Shown: positions 7,436-19,631, counted from the first letter of the stretch. The stretch: DNA of 26,530 nt from Clostridia bacterium (GCA_902363595.1 CABJAP010000026.1:1-26530), one strand, 5' to 3'. Numbers and translations: made by a program. The notes: generated by a model not told the origin, from the sequence alone.

Positions 7436-8095
7436 ATGGCATTTTTTAAGGCAATCAGAGAAGACATACAGACCGTATTAAAAAAAGACCCGGCCGCGCG
7501 AAACGGCTTTGAGGTCCTTTTATGTTATCCGGGCGTATGGGCTTTGATCTGGCATAAGCCGGCTCACTGGTGTTACAAACATCATATGAAATTGCTGGCC
7601 AGAATCATCTCCCAGCTGACCAGATGGTTCACCGGTATTGAAATCCATCCTGGAGCCGCCATCGGCAGGCGATGTTTCATCGACCACGGTATGGCTGTGG
7701 TCATAGGAGAAACAACCGAGATCGGCGATGATGCGACCATCTATCAGGGAGTGACCCTGGGCGGTACGGGGAAGGACGTGGGCAAGCGCCATCCCACCCT
7801 GGGCGACCGGGTAATCGTAAGCTCAGGAGCCAAGGTTCTGGGGCCATTCAGAGTGGGAAACGACGTTAAGATCGGCGCCGGTTCTGTGGTACTCAAGGAG
7901 ATTCCCGACGGCTGTACGGTGGTGGGAATACCTGGGACCATCGTAAAACGGAGCAAGCCGACCAATGAAGATCTCAACCAGGTAGACCTGCCGGATCCAA
8001 TCGCCGTCGAGCTGGAGTGCCTGCGGAGACGTATCGTAATGCTTGAAAATAAATTGAGGGAACAACAGAAAGGAAAAAACGATGAAAATATATAA
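7436..8095 (+). CDS. cysE: Serine O-acetyltransferase (EpsC/CysE short form)
   Basis: The enzyme acetylates L-serine with acetyl-CoA to give O-acetylserine, the cysteine precursor. The 219-residue protein is the short EpsC-type form: an N-terminal helical region (residues 1-65) and a left-handed beta-helix of hexapeptide repeats (about 70-175). Seen motifs are [27 protein letters not shown] (catalytic Asp-His pair), [17 protein letters not shown] and GAGSVVL, closed by VGIPGTIVK. The start is ATG behind AGAGGAG. It overlaps cysS by 14 bp, so cysteine synthesis and cysteine charging of tRNA are co-translated. No T-box leader is present, although T-boxes often control this pair in Bacillota. 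Confidence 0.95.
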   Translation: MAFFKAIREDIQTVLKKDPAARNGFEVLLCYPGVWALIWHKPAHWCYKHHMKLLARIISQLTRWFTGIEIHPGAAIGRRCFIDHGMAVVIGETTEIGDDATIYQGVTLGGTGKDVGKRHPTLGDRVIVSSGAKVLGPFRVGNDVKIGAGSVVLKEIPDGCTVVGIPGTIVKRSKPTNEDLNQVDLPDPIAVELECLRRRIVMLENKLREQQKGKNDENI

Positions 8096-9485
8096 TACCT
8101 TGACAAGGAAAAAAGAAGAATTTGTGCCAGTGGATCAGAATGAAATCAAAATCTACGTCTGCGGACCGACGGTTTACAACTACTTTCACATCGGCAACGC
8201 CAGGCCCTTCGTCGTCTTCGACACCCTGAGAAAATATCTGGAGTACCGGGGAAAAAACGTAAAGTTTGTCCAGAACTTTACCGATGTGGACGACAAGATC
8301 ATCAATAAGGCCAGAGAAGAAGGCGTCAGCGCCGGAGAAATCAGTGAAAAATTTATTGAAGAATACTATAAAGACGCAGCGGCGCTCAATGTAAAGAAAG
8401 CGAACGTCCATCCCAAGGTGACCGAGAACATGGATGAGATCATCGCCTTTGTCAAAGACCTGATCGATCTGGGATATGCCTATGAGGTTGACGGCGATGT
8501 TTACTACAGCACCAGAGCCTTTAAGGATTATGGAAAGCTTTCCGGACAGAACATCGAGGATTTGGAATCGGGCGCCAGAATTGAAGTGGGCGAAAAGAAA
8601 AAAGATCCATTGGATTTCGCCCTTTGGAAGGCGAGAAAGACGGACGATGAAATCGCCTGGGAATCCCCATGGGGAATGGGGCGGCCCGGCTGGCACATCG
8701 AATGCTCCACCATGTCAAAGCGGTATCTGGGCGATACCATCGATATCCATGCCGGCGGACAGGATTTGACCTTCCCCCACCACGAAAACGAAGTGGCCCA
8801 GTCGGAGGCCCACAGCGGCAAGCAGTTCGCCAACTACTGGATGCACAATGGTTATATTACCATTGATAATGAAAAGATGTCCAAATCCAAGGGCAACTTC
8901 TTTACCGTAAGAGATATCCTCAAGGAGTATGATGGAGAGGTGATCCGATTCTTCCTGCTTTCGGGCCATTACCGCAATCCGATCAACTTCAGCGACAGCC
9001 TCATGGAACAGGCCAAGAACGGTCTTGCCAGAATGGAGAATGCCAAGAGCAATCTCAAGCACTTAATCAGTACCTGCCAGGGAACGATGTCTGAGAAAGA
9101 ACAGGACACTTTGAAGGGTTACGATCAATATAGACAGGAATTCATTGCCGCTATGGAGGATGACCTGAATACGGCTGATGCCATTTCCGCAGTATTTGAA
9201 CTGGTGACGGCCATCAACACCGCCGTAAAAGACGGTTGCAGTAAAGAATTTGCAGAAAAATCTTTGGAAACACTGATGGAGCTTGCCTCTGTTTTGGGAC
9301 TTCTGCAGCACGATCAGGAAGATGAGGGCGGCATTGACGATGACATTCAGGCGCTGGTCGATGAACGTCAGGAAGCGAGAAAAAACAAGAACTTTGCCAG
9401 AGCGGACGAGATTCGCGATCTGCTGAAAGAAAAGGGAATTACCCTGAAAGATACTCCGCAGGGCGTACAGATTATCAAAGAATAG
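8082..9485 (+). CDS. cysS: Cysteinyl-tRNA synthetase
   Basis: This class I aminoacyl-tRNA synthetase attaches cysteine to tRNA-Cys. The 467-residue length is normal. The HIGH-type signature is YFHIGNARP, with the zinc-binding Cys27 just before it in VCGPTVYN. Other zinc ligands lie in GWHIECSTM and FPHHENE. HAGGQDL and the KMSKSKGN loop are intact, and the C-terminal helical DALR-like region runs through [13 protein letters not shown]. It starts 14 bp inside cysE and is followed 2 bp later by mrnC. The order cysE-cysS-mrnC is a standard Bacillota arrangement. Confidence 0.98.
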   Translation: MKIYNTLTRKKEEFVPVDQNEIKIYVCGPTVYNYFHIGNARPFVVFDTLRKYLEYRGKNVKFVQNFTDVDDKIINKAREEGVSAGEISEKFIEEYYKDAAALNVKKANVHPKVTENMDEIIAFVKDLIDLGYAYEVDGDVYYSTRAFKDYGKLSGQNIEDLESGARIEVGEKKKDPLDFALWKARKTDDEIAWESPWGMGRPGWHIECSTMSKRYLGDTIDIHAGGQDLTFPHHENEVAQSEAHSGKQFANYWMHNGYITIDNEKMSKSKGNFFTVRDILKEYDGEVIRFFLLSGHYRNPINFSDSLMEQAKNGLARMENAKSNLKHLISTCQGTMSEKEQDTLKGYDQYRQEFIAAMEDDLNTADAISAVFELVTAINTAVKDGCSKEFAEKSLETLMELASVLGLLQHDQEDEGGIDDDIQALVDERQEARKNKNFARADEIRDLLKEKGITLKDTPQGVQIIKE

Positions 9486-9487
9486 AT

Positions 9488-9883
9488 ATGGATATAAAGG
9501 AAGTAAAAACCATCAATACGACAGCGCTGGCCTATCTGGGCGATGCGGTCTACGAAGTGGCCGTGCGCAGATTCATCATGGAGACCGGTCAGCACAACGC
9601 GGATCGGCTTCATCAAATCGCCGTAAGGTTTGTCAGGGCCGAAGGCCAGGCGCTGGCGATAAAAAAGCTGATGGACGAGCTGACGGAGGAAGAGCAGGCG
9701 CTGGCCAGAAGGGCCAGAAACCGCAAAATCACTTCCAAGCCCAAGAATACGGATCCGGTGACTTACAAACTGGCCACCGCTTTCGAAGCACTGGTCGGCT
9801 ACCTGTATTTGGCGGATCAGCAGGACCGGCTCAAGTGGTTCATTGATCGGGCAATTGAAACGATAAATAAAAACGGAGCATAA
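9488..9883 (+). CDS. mrnC: Mini-ribonuclease III
   Basis: This 131-residue protein is a lone RNase III catalytic domain without a dsRNA-binding domain, as in Bacillus MrnC. The catalytic signature AYLGDAVYEV and the second acidic motif FEALVGYLYL are both present, and RRARN-KITSKPKNTDPVTYK matches the family's middle block. MrnC dimers mature the ends of 23S rRNA, usually with ribosomal protein L3 as helper. The start lies 2 bp after the cysS stop and the next gene begins 1 bp after its end, so it is firmly within the operon. Confidence 0.95.
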   Translation: MDIKEVKTINTTALAYLGDAVYEVAVRRFIMETGQHNADRLHQIAVRFVRAEGQALAIKKLMDELTEEEQALARRARNRKITSKPKNTDPVTYKLATAFEALVGYLYLADQQDRLKWFIDRAIETINKNGA

Positions 9884-9884
9884 G

Positions 9885-10115
9885 ATGGCGAAAAAAAAGA
9901 AAAAAGTCCGTAATAAGGCCCGGGACGTTTTTACGGATTACTATGAAACCAATAAACAGTACGCAAAGGAAAACCGAGAGCGGCAGCAGCAGGAGGGGAA
10001 AGCCACTGGCAGAGAAAGCTGGAAGTGGCATAATCTTTCCTCCACGGAAAAGACCTATATTGTCGTCATTGCCCTGGGGCTGATCGGCATCTTTGTTAAA
10101 TATGTAATTTTTTAG
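9885..10115 (+). CDS. Small lysine-rich single-pass membrane protein, unknown function
   Basis: I do not recognise this 76-residue protein. Its first 15 residues are very basic (KKKKKVRNKAR), the middle is charged and Gln-rich, and the last ~20 residues (YIVVIALGLIGIFVKYVIF) form one hydrophobic membrane segment at the extreme C-terminus. It looks like a tail-anchored protein with a positively charged cytosolic face, possibly binding nucleic acid or lipid. It begins 1 bp after mrnC and 12 bp before thyA, behind GGAG, so it is translated as part of the operon. Confidence 0.75.
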   Translation: MAKKKKKVRNKARDVFTDYYETNKQYAKENRERQQQEGKATGRESWKWHNLSSTEKTYIVVIALGLIGIFVKYVIF

Positions 10116-10127
10116 ACAGGAGAGAAA

Positions 10128-10958
10128 ATGAGCAAAGCAGATCAATTATTTGTAACCATGTGCGGAAATATTTTGGAGCACGGGTTTTCATCGGAAGGCC
10201 AAACTGTGCGCGCCAAGTGGGAAGACGGAACGCCGGCTCATACCATAAAAACTTTTGGGGTAGTCAACCGCTACGATTTGCAGGAAGAATTTCCGGCCCT
10301 GACGCTGCGGCCGACGGCGATTAAATCGGCAGTGGACGAGATCCTTTGGATCTGGCAGAAAAAATCCAACAACATCAACGACCTCAAGAGCCGCATTTGG
10401 GACGAGTGGGCGGATGAAGAGGGGTCCATCGGCAAAGCCTACGGCTACCAGATGGGTGTGAAGTACAAGTTCCCCCATGGAGAGATGGATCAGGTGGACA
10501 ATGTTTTGTGGCAGCTTCGCCATACCCCTTATTCGAGAAGGATTATGACCAATATTTATAATTTCAGCGATCTGATGGAGATGGGACTGGAGCCTTGCGC
10601 TTACAGCATGACCTTCAACGTAACCGGTAATAAGCTCAATGCCATCCTCAACCAAAGATCCCAGGATATTTTGACGGCCAATAATTGGAACGTAGTGCAG
10701 TATTCGGTGCTGATTCACATGTTCGCTCAGGTATCGGGTTTAGTACCAGGTGAGCTGGTTCACGTAATCGCGGATGCCCATATCTATGACCGGCATGTTC
10801 CGGTCATAAAAGAACTGATTCAAAGGCCTCAGTATCCGGCCCCCAAGTTCACGCTCAATCCGGATATCAAAGATTTCTATGACTTTACGGTGGACGATCT
10901 TAAGATTGAAGATTATCAAAAGAATCCCCAGATTAAAAATATACCCGTTGCAATTTAG
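10128..10958 (+). CDS. thyA: Thymidylate synthase ThyA
   Basis: ThyA methylates dUMP to dTMP using methylene-tetrahydrofolate, which becomes dihydrofolate. The 276-residue sequence contains the nucleophile Cys157 in EPCAYSMTFNV, the Arg pair in SRRIM, NQRSQD, and the ADAHIYDRH block near the C-terminus. NQRSQDILTANNWNVVQYS replaces the more common LG-PFN form, a variant I recall from clostridial ThyA. A ribosome site GACAGGAG precedes the ATG. Its product dihydrofolate is recycled by the next gene, folA, 9 bp downstream. In several Clostridia the same operon slot holds the flavin-dependent ThyX instead. Confidence 0.95.
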   Translation: MSKADQLFVTMCGNILEHGFSSEGQTVRAKWEDGTPAHTIKTFGVVNRYDLQEEFPALTLRPTAIKSAVDEILWIWQKKSNNINDLKSRIWDEWADEEGSIGKAYGYQMGVKYKFPHGEMDQVDNVLWQLRHTPYSRRIMTNIYNFSDLMEMGLEPCAYSMTFNVTGNKLNAILNQRSQDILTANNWNVVQYSVLIHMFAQVSGLVPGELVHVIADAHIYDRHVPVIKELIQRPQYPAPKFTLNPDIKDFYDFTVDDLKIEDYQKNPQIKNIPVAI

Positions 10959-10967
10959 GAGATCGGA

Positions 10968-11447
10968 ATGAACGCAATTGTAGTTGTAGATGAAAACTGG
11001 AACATTGGCAGGGACGGGGGACTTTTGGTCCATCTTCCCGGCGACTTGAAATATTTTAAAGAGCGCACTTACGGAAAAACGGTGGTCGTGGGGCGAAAAA
11101 CCCTGGAATCCTTTCCCGGCGCAAAGCCCCTCCCCGGAAGAAAAAATGTGGTTCTTTCACGAAATGAGGATTACAATCCAAAAGACTGCACGGTCTATCA
11201 CTCAAAAGAAGAGCTGATGGAAGCTCTGGCCGGCGAAGAAGTTTTCGTATCCGGCGGCGAACAGATTTACCTCCAGTTTATGGAAGATTGCCGACGATTT
11301 TATGTAACAAAGATCTATGCATCCTTTCCAGCGGACCGATCCTTTCCCAACCTGGATGAGATGGAGGACCTTGCGGTCACCTGGAAAAGCGATGTTCAGG
11401 AAGAAAAAGGAATTCGCTACCAATTTTTTGAGTATACGAGGATATAG
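10968..11447 (+). CDS. folA: Dihydrofolate reductase
   Basis: This is an NADPH-dependent reductase turning dihydrofolate into tetrahydrofolate, the natural partner of ThyA. The 159-residue length is typical. The active-site acid is Asp26 in HLPGDLKYFK. GKTVVVGRKTLESF and LPGRKNVVLSR bind NADPH, and VFVSGGEQIY is the conserved C-terminal motif. The residue matching E. coli Trp22 is Val21, unusual against the textbook enzyme and possibly relevant to antifolate response. The start lies behind TAGGAG, 9 bp after thyA. RlmB starts 1 bp after the stop. Confidence 0.95.
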   Translation: MNAIVVVDENWNIGRDGGLLVHLPGDLKYFKERTYGKTVVVGRKTLESFPGAKPLPGRKNVVLSRNEDYNPKDCTVYHSKEELMEALAGEEVFVSGGEQIYLQFMEDCRRFYVTKIYASFPADRSFPNLDEMEDLAVTWKSDVQEEKGIRYQFFEYTRI

Positions 11448-11448
11448 A

Positions 11449-12192
11449 ATGGCAGATACTATGATTATCGGCAGAAATGCCGTTATGGAGGCGCTGAAAA
11501 GCGACCGGGAAATTGAAAAGCTGATTGTGGCCAAGGGTGCGGAAGGTTCCATCCGTAAGATAACCGGCATGGCTAAGGAGAAAAAGATACCCATTCATTA
11601 CAGCGACAAATCTGCGCTGGACCGCGTTGCGGAAGGAAAAAACCATCAGGGAGTGGCGGCCTGGGTTTCCCAATATCGGTACTGCCAGGTGGAAGATATT
11701 CTGGACCGTGCTGCAGAGCGCGGCGAAGAACCGCTTTTGATCCTGCTGGACGGACTGGAAGATCCCCACAATCTGGGAGCCATCATGCGCACCGCAGAAT
11801 GCTGCGGCGCTCACGGTATTGTAATTCCAAAACGGCGGGCAGCAGGGTTGACCGAAACGGTAGCTAAAGCTTCTGCCGGCGCCATCGAGCATATGCTCTG
11901 CGCAAAGGTTGCCAATATTGGTCAGACGATCGACAAGCTGAAAACGCAGGGGATCTGGGTGGCAGCCTGCGACATGGACGGGCAGATTTACAGCCGGCAG
12001 AATTTGACGGGCAAACTGGCGCTGGTGATCGGCGGCGAGGGGGCCGGCATCAGCAGGCTGGTACGGGAAAAATGTGATTTCACCGTATCAATCCCCATGA
12101 AGGGAAAGATTACTTCGCTGAACGCGAGTTGTGCGGCGGCAATTTTAATGTACGAGGTGGTAAGGCAGCGTGATGGACAAGCGTTACGATGA
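11449..12192 (+). CDS. rlmB: 23S rRNA (guanosine-2'-O-)-methyltransferase RlmB (SpoU/TrmH family)
   Basis: RlmB methylates the 2'-OH of a guanosine in the 23S rRNA peptidyl-transferase region using SAM. The 247-residue protein has the N-terminal substrate-binding domain (IIGRNAVMEALK to HQGVAAWVS) and a SPOUT knot domain with motif 1 DPHNLGAIMRTAECCGAHG, motif 2 LVIGGEGAGISRLV and motif 3 SIPMKGKITSLNASCAAAILMYE. I chose ATG 11449 behind GAGG, 1 bp after folA. A longer in-frame start at 11317 would lie inside folA without a suitable ribosome site. The end overlaps sigH by 20 bp. Neighbouring mrnC and rlmB both act on 23S rRNA. Confidence 0.95.
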   Translation: MADTMIIGRNAVMEALKSDREIEKLIVAKGAEGSIRKITGMAKEKKIPIHYSDKSALDRVAEGKNHQGVAAWVSQYRYCQVEDILDRAAERGEEPLLILLDGLEDPHNLGAIMRTAECCGAHGIVIPKRRAAGLTETVAKASAGAIEHMLCAKVANIGQTIDKLKTQGIWVAACDMDGQIYSRQNLTGKLALVIGGEGAGISRLVREKCDFTVSIPMKGKITSLNASCAAAILMYEVVRQRDGQALR

Positions 12193-12784
12193 GCTGACGG
12201 ATGAACAGCTGGTAGAAGAAGCTCAGGCGGAAAGCCTGGAGGCGGAAGAATATCTGATTCGAAAATACAAAGAAGTGGTGAGAAGCAGGGCCAAGCTGTA
12301 TTTTATTATGGGCGCTGATGGCGAGGATGTGGTTCAGGAAGGGATGATCGGCCTCTTTAAAGCTATTAAGAGTTACGATTGCGCAAAAGACGCATCCTTT
12401 CATACATTTGCGGAACTGTGCATCAACCGTCAGATCATAACAGCCATCAAAACTGCCAGCCGGCTCAAGCATTCACCACTCAATACCTCCATCTCACTTA
12501 ACAAACCGGTTTCTGAGGAAGAGACAGATGGAACTCTGGAAGAAACCCTCTGTTCGGACAGCAATTCGGATCCGGAAGCCCAGCTGCTTCTCAAGGATGT
12601 GGTGAAATCTATCATCGGCAACGAGGGCAATATTTTCAGCAAATTTGAGATGCAGGTATGGAATGAGTATTTGACGGGAAAGAATTATAGACAGATTGCA
12701 GAAGGTCTGGGAAAAAGCCCGAAAGCCGTTGATAATGCCATCCAGAGAACCAAGAAAAAAATTTTAGCGTACTTGTGTCAATAA
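12173..12784 (+). CDS. sigH: RNA polymerase sporulation sigma factor SigH
   Basis: This 203-residue sigma-70 family factor matches SigH (Spo0H), which directs early sporulation and stationary-phase transcription. Region 2 is near-diagnostic: GADGEDVVQEGMIGLFKAIKSY followed by FAELCINRQIITAIKTASR and KHSPLNTSISL. Region 4 (about 140-200) contains the helix-turn-helix NYRQIAEGLGKSPKAVDNAIQRTKKKI. ATG 12173 is preferred because AAGG lies 7 bp upstream, though GTG 12170 is also in frame. It is the last gene of the operon. The gene order rlmB-sigH just upstream of tuf is conserved in other Clostridia. Presence of sigH suggests the organism sporulates or descends from a sporulating lineage. Confidence 0.95.
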   Translation: MDKRYDELTDEQLVEEAQAESLEAEEYLIRKYKEVVRSRAKLYFIMGADGEDVVQEGMIGLFKAIKSYDCAKDASFHTFAELCINRQIITAIKTASRLKHSPLNTSISLNKPVSEEETDGTLEETLCSDSNSDPEAQLLLKDVVKSIIGNEGNIFSKFEMQVWNEYLTGKNYRQIAEGLGKSPKAVDNAIQRTKKKILAYLCQ

Positions 12785-12810
12785 TTAAGCGTTTTCACTC
12801 ATTTCTTTTG

Positions 12811-12839
12811 TTGACACAAGCCCTAAAATATAGTACCAT
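12811..12839 (+). promoter_or_regulatory. Promoter for tRNA-Thr and tuf
   Basis: A perfect TTGACA (12811-12816), a 17-bp spacer and TACCAT (12834-12839, 4 of 6) place the start near 12846, about 10 bp before the tRNA. No terminator separates tRNA and tuf, so they are probably one transcript. Confidence 0.7.
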
Positions 12840-12855
12840 ATGAATTGATCGGCGT

Positions 12856-12932
<77 letters not shown>

Positions 12933-12971
12933 ATTTTTTAACGATTAAACACATTTTAGGAGGAAATTGAA

Positions 12972-14165
12972 ATGGCAAAGGCAAAGTTTGAAAGAAACAA
13001 ACCACATATCAATATCGGAACCATTGGACACGTAGACCATGGTAAGACAACTCTGACGGCAGCGATCACAACGACCCTGCAGCAGAGATACCAGCTGGGT
13101 GAAAAGGTAGCTTTCGACCAGATCGATAAAGCTCCGGAAGAAAAAGAAAGAGGAATCACCATCGCGACCGCTCACGTAGAGTATGAAACACCCAACAGAC
13201 ACTACGCGCACGTAGACTGCCCGGGACATGCGGACTATGTAAAGAACATGATCACAGGAGCGGCTCAGATGGACGGAGCGATCCTGGTAGTAGCAGCGAC
13301 CGACGGACCAATGCCTCAGACAAGAGAACACATCCTGCTGTCGAGACAGGTAGGCGTACCATATATCATCGTATTCCTGAACAAATGCGACATGGTAGAT
13401 GACGAAGAACTGCTGGATCTGGTAGAAATGGAAGTAAGAGAACTGCTGGACGAATACGAATTCCCAGGAGACGACACACCGATCATCAGAGGATCGGCGT
13501 TGGGCGCGCTGGAAGATCCTGCCGGCCCATGGGGAGACAAGATCGTGGAACTGTTCGAAGCAGTAGACAGTTATATTCCGGAACCGGAGAGAGATAACGA
13601 CAAACCGTTCATCATGCCGGTCGAGGACGTATTCTCCATCACAGGCCGTGGAACAGTAGCGACTGGAAGAGTCGAAAGAGGCTGCCTGAAGGTAGGAGAA
13701 GAAGTAGAAATCGTAGGACTGACCGAAGAAAAGAGAAAGGTCGTCGTAACGGGAATCGAAATGTTCAGAAAGCTGCTGGACGTAGCGGAGACCGGAGACA
13801 ACATCGGAGCGCTCTTAAGAGGCGTGCAGAGAGATGAAATCGAAAGAGGGCAGGTACTGTCCGCACCGGGAACGATTCACCCGCACACAAAGTTCAAAGG
13901 CGAAGTATACGTGCTGAAGAAGGAAGAAGGCGGAAGACATACGCCGTTCTTCAACGGATACAGACCGCAGTTCTATTTCAGAACAACGGACGTAACGGGA
14001 GATCTGCAGCTGCCAGAAGGAACAGAAATGTGCATGCCTGGAGATAACATCACCATGACAATCGAGCTGATCACACCGATCGCGATCGAAGAAGGACTGA
14101 GATTCGCCATCAGAGAAGGCGGAAGAACAGTCGGCTCCGGCGTCGTATCCGAGATCATCGAGTAA
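12972..14165 (+). CDS. tuf: Elongation factor Tu
   Basis: EF-Tu is the GTPase that delivers aminoacyl-tRNA to the ribosome. At 397 residues it is full length. G motifs are intact: GHVDHGKT (19-26), DCPGHADY and NKCD, plus switch [13 protein letters not shown]. Domains 2 and 3 end with [26 protein letters not shown] precedes the ATG with good spacing. Codon use is strongly biased (almost only AGA for Arg, GTA for Val, GGA for Gly, ATC for Ile), as expected of a very highly expressed gene and unlike the nad and cys genes nearby. A strong terminator follows, and rpmG-secE-nusG, usual in other Clostridia, are absent downstream. Confidence 0.98.
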   Translation: MAKAKFERNKPHINIGTIGHVDHGKTTLTAAITTTLQQRYQLGEKVAFDQIDKAPEEKERGITIATAHVEYETPNRHYAHVDCPGHADYVKNMITGAAQMDGAILVVAATDGPMPQTREHILLSRQVGVPYIIVFLNKCDMVDDEELLDLVEMEVRELLDEYEFPGDDTPIIRGSALGALEDPAGPWGDKIVELFEAVDSYIPEPERDNDKPFIMPVEDVFSITGRGTVATGRVERGCLKVGEEVEIVGLTEEKRKVVVTGIEMFRKLLDVAETGDNIGALLRGVQRDEIERGQVLSAPGTIHPHTKFKGEVYVLKKEEGGRHTPFFNGYRPQFYFRTTDVTGDLQLPEGTEMCMPGDNITMTIELITPIAIEEGLRFAIREGGRTVGSGVVSEIIE

Positions 14166-14180
14166 TTAAAGATTGATATT

Positions 14181-14214
14181 AAAAAAGACCACCGGTTATC
14201 GGCGGTCTTTTTTT
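14181..14214 (+). terminator. Rho-independent terminator of tuf
   Basis: AAAAAAGACC-A-CCG pairs with CGG-C-GGTCTTTTTT around a GTTAT loop, with one A/C mismatch. The eight T residues at the end make a classical strong terminator 15 bp after the tuf stop. Confidence 0.92.
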
Positions 14215-14754
14215 GGCCTGGGCCGGCCGGGAGGGGGGGCGGCCGCAGACCGGCTGGGTGGCATCGTGGTGTGGCATATGCCCAGGGGCGGAAAGTATCA
14301 GACTGAAGGGCTACACGCGCAAATTTTGATCGTTTTTCATGGCCAGCCAGCCTGCAGATGGTTTGCCAGCAGTGGAGCTATCAAAATTCCGCTCGCTTTT
14401 ATTCAATTTTGATAGTTTTCCGATGGGCTGGTCCCTGCGCTCGCCAAAAAAGTATTGAAAGAGAAGCTCTTTTTCTGAATCCCGATATTCTTCCAGGAGG
14501 TGAATAGCCCGTTAAGAGGAAATGTATCCAAACCGGTCAGGATATCTGGATAAATGTGTTTATACTGATACTTGCGCGTTGCTGACAGGCTCCCCAAGTA
14601 TCCCACTCTTCCCGAGCTTCTCCTGCGGAATGAGAAGGAAAAAATTCAATAGGGAATAGACGATGTATAAGTTATTCATAATATGCATACAGAACTGTTC
14701 TGCAGCGATAGGAAAAATACGAACTATTCGAACGATTTATTTGCAAAGAAAACA
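14215..14754. repeat. Gene-free stretch with short direct and inverted repeats
   Basis: No convincing coding frame is present. It begins with a very GC-rich tract (about 14215-14260). An 11-bp perfect inverted repeat CTATCAAAATT (14378-14388) and AATTTTGATAG (14405-14415) brackets 16 bp. The right arm is the start of an imperfect direct repeat: AATTTTGATCGTTTTTC at 14322 and AATTTTGATAGTTTTCC at 14405. The stretch may be a rearrangement scar or a decayed repeat element where the rpmG-secE-nusG genes might be expected. Confidence 0.45.
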
Positions 14755-14772
14755 TTGTTAAAAAATTTGCAA
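14755..14772 (+). promoter_or_regulatory. Possible Rex (redox) operator upstream of por
   Basis: TTGTTAA-AAAA-TTTGCAA resembles the Rex consensus TTGTTAAnnnnTTAACAA. The left half is perfect and the right half matches at 5 of 7. TTGCAA also recurs at 14741, 14767 and 14777, the last two one helical turn apart. Rex senses NADH/NAD and controls fermentative genes in Clostridia, but this site lies 62 bp above the -35 and rex is not in the window. Confidence 0.35.
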
Positions 14773-14833
14773 ATCCTTGCAATTACTGAGGTTCAAGTTT
14801 TTTTGTGTATTTTGTATAATTTTTAGTACATCC

Positions 14834-14862
14834 TTGACATTTATATTTTATTGCGGTAAAGT
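14834..14862 (+). promoter_or_regulatory. Promoter of the PFOR gene
   Basis: TTGACA (14834-14839) and TAAAGT (14857-14862) are 17 bp apart, giving a leader of about 45 nt before the ribosome site GGAGG at 14906. A second TATAAT at 14815-14820 has only a weak -35 and may be an accessory promoter. Confidence 0.7.
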
Positions 14863-14891
14863 ATAACGTATATTGTGAAAAAATATAATAG

Positions 14892-18446
<3,555 letters not shown>

Positions 18447-18493
18447 ATTTGTAGTATAAGGGATTAAATTCCTTTCTACACAATAATACCAGT

Positions 18494-18526
18494 GAAGAAA
18501 CCGTGCATATGTTGCGGTTTCTTTGC
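18494..18526 (+). terminator. Terminator after the PFOR gene
   Basis: AAGAAACCG (18495-18503) pairs with CGGTTTCTT (18515-18523) around an 11-nt loop, followed by TTGCTTTG. The T tract is modest. It lies close to the host-prophage junction. Confidence 0.7.
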
Positions 18527-18572
18527 TTTGGGGGATTAAGGCAGATGAATCGTACTAAAAGCGTACTATATA

Positions 18573-19631
18573 TTACTCGAGCAAGTTATCATATTTAGCG
18601 ATCAATTCTTGCTCTTTATTTTTATACATGTGGCCGTATGTTTTTAAAATCATTTCTGGAGTGTCCCCAAGCCGCTTCGCAACAGCAAAGACAGAATAGC
18701 CAAGATCGATCATAAGAGAAGCTTGGGAATGGCGTAGATCGTGTACCCGAATTTGATGCAGCCCAACCTCGTCAATGGCCCGATAAAAATGGCTGCGTAT
18801 TGTGTTGTGTGAAAATGGGAATAAGCGTCCGACTTTATCATACATACGATTCACATAAGTAGAGATACTTTTCATGATTTTTTTTGGCATTAATATGGTT
18901 CGGTATCCACCCTCGTTTTTGGGGTGGTTCTGTATCCGTCCTGTGGAGCCGATGAGCGTTTTCGTGACTCGAATCGTATTCTTGTAGAAATCGACATCAT
19001 TAAAATTTAATGCAAGCAGCTCTCCAATGCGCATGCCAGACCAGTATAGGACCTCCAAGACGACACCATACGGATCTTTGATGGCAGCCTCATTCATGAG
19101 CTTTCGAAATTCTTCTAACGTGTAGATTTCCATTTCGCCAGTTTTGGAGCTGCCCATACTTCCTGCCTTCGCCGCGGGGTTTGGGGTGTTATAAAACCGC
19201 ACACCGAAATTAAATATGGCAGACAAGCCAACATGGATAGACTTTAGGGTTGTTTGTGCGTAGGGCCGCCCATATTTATTTTCTTTTTGCTTCAAAATGT
19301 TTTGCCATTCTCGAATCATAAGCGGCGTGATATCACGCACTTTTTTGCCCCCGAAGTAAGGGTTATAGTATAGGCGAATATCGTGTTCTCTGGATCGATA
19401 GGTTTCATGGCTGCAATTAGCTTTCCGATCCTCCAGGTATTTGTTTGCCAGCGCACAAAAGGTAATGTCAGGGGTTTTAGCATGGTTCTCAAGAAAATCC
19501 CGTTCCCAAGCTTCTGCATCTTTCTTTTTTTCAAAGCCTTCTTTTTTCTTTTGCTGCCGTTCTCCAAAAAAATCCTCATAATAAAATTTGCAAAACCATT
19601 TTTTCGTTTTTTTATCTTTATATGCAGGCAT
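18573..19631 (-). CDS. int: Tyrosine-type site-specific integrase
   Basis: This 352-residue phage integrase catalyses attP x attB recombination. Domains in order: N-terminal arm-binding region (MPAYKDKKTKKWFCKFYYEDFFGE), SAM-like core-binding domain (about 65-160) and catalytic domain (about 180-352). Catalytic residues seen are Arg in SGMRIGELLAL, HDLRH (His-x-x-Arg) and the nucleophile Tyr in LKTYGHMY. The position usually held by His/Trp (RLGH in many relatives) is Asp here (RLGDTPEM). I chose ATG at 19631 behind AAAGGACG. A longer frame runs upstream into the intergenic leader but has no family-like sequence. It is the last gene of the minus-strand lysogeny arm and has an unusual leader. 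Confidence 0.93.
   Translation of the reverse strand: MPAYKDKKTKKWFCKFYYEDFFGERQQKKKEGFEKKKDAEAWERDFLENHAKTPDITFCALANKYLEDRKANCSHETYRSREHDIRLYYNPYFGGKKVRDITPLMIREWQNILKQKENKYGRPYAQTTLKSIHVGLSAIFNFGVRFYNTPNPAAKAGSMGSSKTGEMEIYTLEEFRKLMNEAAIKDPYGVVLEVLYWSGMRIGELLALNFNDVDFYKNTIRVTKTLIGSTGRIQNHPKNEGGYRTILMPKKIMKSISTYVNRMYDKVGRLFPFSHNTIRSHFYRAIDEVGLHQIRVHDLRHSQASLMIDLGYSVFAVAKRLGDTPEMILKTYGHMYKNKEQELIAKYDNLLE

Noticed and set aside
11317..11448. Longer N-terminus for RlmB
   Set aside because: The extra residues overlap folA in another frame and lack the conserved RlmB start, whereas ATG 11449 has GAGG and fits the family.
14173..14606. Short open frames on both strands in the tuf-PFOR gap
   Set aside because: One starts next to the tuf terminator, both have odd compositions, and neither has a ribosome site or domain.
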